Source: Pyrocephalus nanus
Taxonomy: Eukaryota > Chordata > Aves > Passeriformes > Tyrannidae
Direction of reading: 5' to 3'
Length of the DNA stretch: 64,000 nt
Assembly (NCBI GenBank): GCA_038380795.1
Contig: CM076259.1
Span: 24,968,977 to 25,032,976, forward strand
Numbering within the stretch: the stretch's first letter is position 1; each line of letters starts with the position of its first letter. Below are positions 60,945 through 64,000 of the stretch, in pieces. The position numbers were made by a program, and so were the translations under genes. Under the pieces are notes generated by a model. It was given only the letters and a program-made list of their open reading frames with translations, was not told where the DNA came from and ran no database searches.

Positions 60945-63900
60945 TGGGTGTAACGTGCGGTTTTGTTAATTCACCGGCCCGGCGGAGAGGGGCAGGAGGA
61001 GGGGAGAGATGCCGTCGGAAAATGAATGTTTGGTTTAGTTTTTCTTCTAGTCCTTCAAGAGCTGGCAGAGGGAGGGAAAAAAAGGATAAACGAAACCCCC
61101 ATCCGTCCCTGAGCTTCCTAACTCCTCCTGCATCTTTCGAGTAAGGATAATGGAAAATATGCGAACGCTGAAAAAGAAAAGCAAAACAAAATAAACGAAA
61201 ATCTCGGCGCAGGTTCGGAGCGGCTGCGAGAGATAACGGCGGTGCGTTCACATGCAGAAAAAGAAAGTGCAGTTCCTCCTCCCACCCCTCCCAGAGTGGC
61301 AAAGAAGCCAAGGAGGGGTGCCGAAGGTGGCAACGGCGAGAGATAGACAGAGCGGAGATGCGTGCGGATCTACTCCTGGTACCAAAGGGTTTCGCCTAGA
61401 GATGGTCAGAAGAGATAAAGGCTCGGAGAAAAGGGGGCGGCATTTTTTCCCTCTTAAATTGGTATTTAATGTGAAAGCCTATTGGACAGAAACCTGGACA
61501 CGAGTCACTTAATTGGACTTGACATCTGTCACAGTGTGGGAGTTTTCACAGCCCAAATATTTTCAGCAGATCAGATTCTCGCTGAATCTGTGCCACAAAT
61601 TATAACAGTCGAGAGCAGCCCATGATATAAACCCTAGCCTCTGGATATACAGTCTCTAGACATGCTCGCTCCCACTGCCATCGTCTCCCCGCCGACCAAA
61701 TATCGGATACCCACTGATCTAGAAAAACACCGCTGGCATTTCGCATGTAAGATAATAAATAAGCTTTAAACATCAATTTGCATCATGTACACCAAGCATG
61801 TGGAGAATCATCAAACTGTTTTTTAGTTCATTTGTTTTGGTGGTCCCCATGCCCTGTCTCCCACCCACCCCCAATCCCAATCCATGGCAGTCATGGACCT
61901 GTCAGAGCCAGGGGGGCAGAAAGGCCTCCCTGGTGCCTTTGCCTTCTGCCCTCCCTGCTCCAGTGCACAGACAATGAGGCGAGGGAGCCAGCCATGAGTC
62001 TGTGGCTTTTCTTCTCACAAGAGGCTGGATGGAGCCAGGCCCCTTCATGCCAGAGCCAGGGGATGCCTGAGACCAAAGTGACTCCTCTTGCTGCCATCTT
62101 GCCCCAGTCCCTCCCAGATGGCAGCCCCTTCTCTGCTCTGATCCCCATCACCCTCTCTGCAGATCCCTTCAAATGGGGGCTGTAGCCACTTTTCTTGGTG
62201 TAATAGTCTTCCTGTGTTGGGATTTTTCCGTGGCAGGAGCTTGTGCTGATAGGCACCCATTGGAGCCCATGCAGGAGGGGTGAGTGAGACAGAGCAGAAC
62301 TGGTCTTGCTGCTCACCAGCAGCTCAGTGGGTCATTCCAGGTCCCATCAGCAGGATGGGTGCGGGTGAGGTGGCAGGAAAACACTTGCAGGGATCTCTGC
62401 AGTTCACCCACATGCAACAGGCTGGGAGACCTCCAAATGGGGAGAGCTTCTGCACTTCTTATGATTTACAGAACCTTAATGAGAATAAGTAGCATTCCTG
62501 AACAATTTGGGGGTTTGTCTATCTTTTTGAAAATGGTAGATACCCTAGCAAAGAATACAATCTCCCTGCATGTCACCTGGCCCTCTAGGAAAAGAAATGC
62601 CTGAAAGCAGATCCTCATGAACATTTCTTCCAAGGACTCTTAGCAATCTCCCTTCCCCTTCCCATAACAAGTCTCCAAGGCAGCAGGAGGCTGTCAGTTG
62701 TTTAGATGCTCTGACCCCACATACTGGCACTGGTTTCACAAATATCCAGCATGATCCCAGCACTGCTTCTGGAAGTGCTTGGCCAAATTATCCTTGGCTG
62801 CAATGGGACGTGCCAGGAAGATTCAGATCCAAATCACTGAGGCTGTGACACATCCCCATTAAGCCCAGGTTTCTGGTAACTTTCACAGGTGCTCTTTGGA
62901 GATCAGGATCTGAGCAGTTCAAGGTCACTGTGCTCCACATCACAAGGCCCAAGGTCCCATTCCATCAAACGACCATCCCACACTTCAATGAGAAAGCTGT
63001 GAATGAGGCCTTCTCCAGCTCCTGTTTGACCATGGCTCAGTGCTGGGGGCTCTGGCTTCCAGCACTTCTCAAGGTGTAAGTCTGAGGTCCCAGCCCACAG
63101 AGGCTGCAGGTGATGGAATAAGTAGCTGGCTAAGGCTGCTATAGGTAACAGCCAGGAAGCTGCTGATTCATGTGAGCCAGCCTGCTCTCTGCTATAGATG
63201 CTCTCATCATATGGCTTGCTTTTTACTTTTAATTTCCAGGAGAAGACCAAACAGTTGCTTTTCAATGCCCTTCAACTATGATGGACATTCCTGACACTTC
63301 ATAAAGCACTGGTTACTGCCACTGGGATGTGATTCCCCCCACTGTTATGCTCCCAAATGGGTTAAATCTAGAGGCTCCCACCTTGGCCTGGGCATGCCAG
63401 GCCTGGGTGTCTACCTCCCTGTTGTGATACTGCAAATCTTCTCACATCAGCTGTGAGACTCAGGGTGTAGTCTCTGTATCTTTAGCCTTAAAAACCAGTC
63501 AGAAATGCTGGAGCTGACAGCCTCTGAGCAAAGCCCCAAGGCCCAGAAGCAGAGCCAAATTCTCCCAGTGGAGAGCTCTCCTGCCTCTCACCACTCAAGC
63601 TGGAAGAAGCAGCTGGTTTCAAGAGGTCACCAGAAACAATCAGACATTAAGAGTTAAAAGTGATTGATGGAAATTGATGGAAACTAAAAGTTTCACTTTA
63701 ACAAAGGAGGGATGACTAAAGCTCTTCCTCCACTTCTTTGTGTCTTTTCCTTAGGAAATAGCTTGCCACAAGTGGAGACCTGCATATTGGGAATCAGTAT
63801 GGTCCCAAAGAAAGCTGCATAGATGCAAGGCCACCTTATGATTTGCATCCCCCAATACAGGCATGGCCAGTGTAAGTTTATGGTTGATCTCTTCACTAAG

Positions 63901-64000
63901 GAAATACCTCACTGATATCCAGACAAGCTGAGATTCCCAAACTATATTAAAGATGACCTCAATGGCATGAGTAGCATTGGTTCGGCTTCTCTGTAAAAGG
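60940..64000. other. Sequence upstream of NHLH2, no gene seen
   Basis: The first ~850 bp (to about 61790) are repeat-free and carry regulatory-looking motifs. From 61.8 to 64.0 kb the sequence is ordinary. I searched for exons of SLC22A15, the next gene in the human order, and recognised none. Confidence 0.55.

Overview
This is a vertebrate nuclear window, and almost certainly a bird. It holds small spliced exons in long introns, several CR1 retrotransposon fragments of the avian type (3' ends built on the ATTCTATG-like octamer), and one tRNA-Ile-headed SINE with a CR1-like tail (1654-1797) that matches my memory of TguSINE1 from passerines. The best reading is a perching bird, from a microchromosome-like, fairly repeat-poor region.

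Two protein genes can be supported, both on the minus strand. The first is CASQ2 (cardiac-type calsequestrin, the Ca2+ store of the sarcoplasmic reticulum). Coding exons 1 to 6 lie at 22994-22761, 9741-9657, 8454-8354, 6147-6036, 5199-5126 and 4671-4541. Their lengths (234, 85, 101, 112, 74 and 131 bp) chain without a frame break into 737 coding bases, about 60 percent of a ~400-residue protein. Exons 7 onward lie beyond the left edge. The second is NHLH2 (HEN2/NSCL2), a neuronal basic helix-loop-helix factor. Its whole 141-codon reading frame is in one exon at 58323-57898, with an AT-rich 3' UTR below it and CpG-rich non-coding 5' sequence above it. CASQ2 and NHLH2 are also neighbours in the same relative orientation in human 1p13, so this is an old conserved linkage.

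Layout: 1-23.0 kb is CASQ2 exons and introns. 23.0-23.3 kb is the CASQ2 5' flank, with MEF2, E-box and CArG-like motifs. 23.4-56.7 kb is a ~33 kb intergenic interval. It contains CR1 copies, a duplicated ~0.45 kb unit (30.6 and 34.9 kb), an isolated CpG-rich island with a strong CTCF-type motif followed by a 25-bp minisatellite (35.4-35.9 kb), a SOX/POU-type motif cluster (37.4 kb), several stretches that look like conserved regulatory DNA, and an ancient CR1 relic (50.3-51.3 kb). 56.7-58.3 kb is the NHLH2 3' UTR and coding exon. 58.3-61 kb is the NHLH2 5' intron, candidate leader exons and CpG islands. 61-64 kb is upstream sequence with no gene seen.

The two genes are expressed in very different tissues (striated muscle against developing neurons and hypothalamus). 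The most interesting material is therefore regulatory: a dense TEAD/SRF/E-box/MEF2 cluster in CASQ2 intron 1, and a possible insulator between the two genes. I found no new protein system. All other long open frames read as antisense, repeat or low-complexity shadows.
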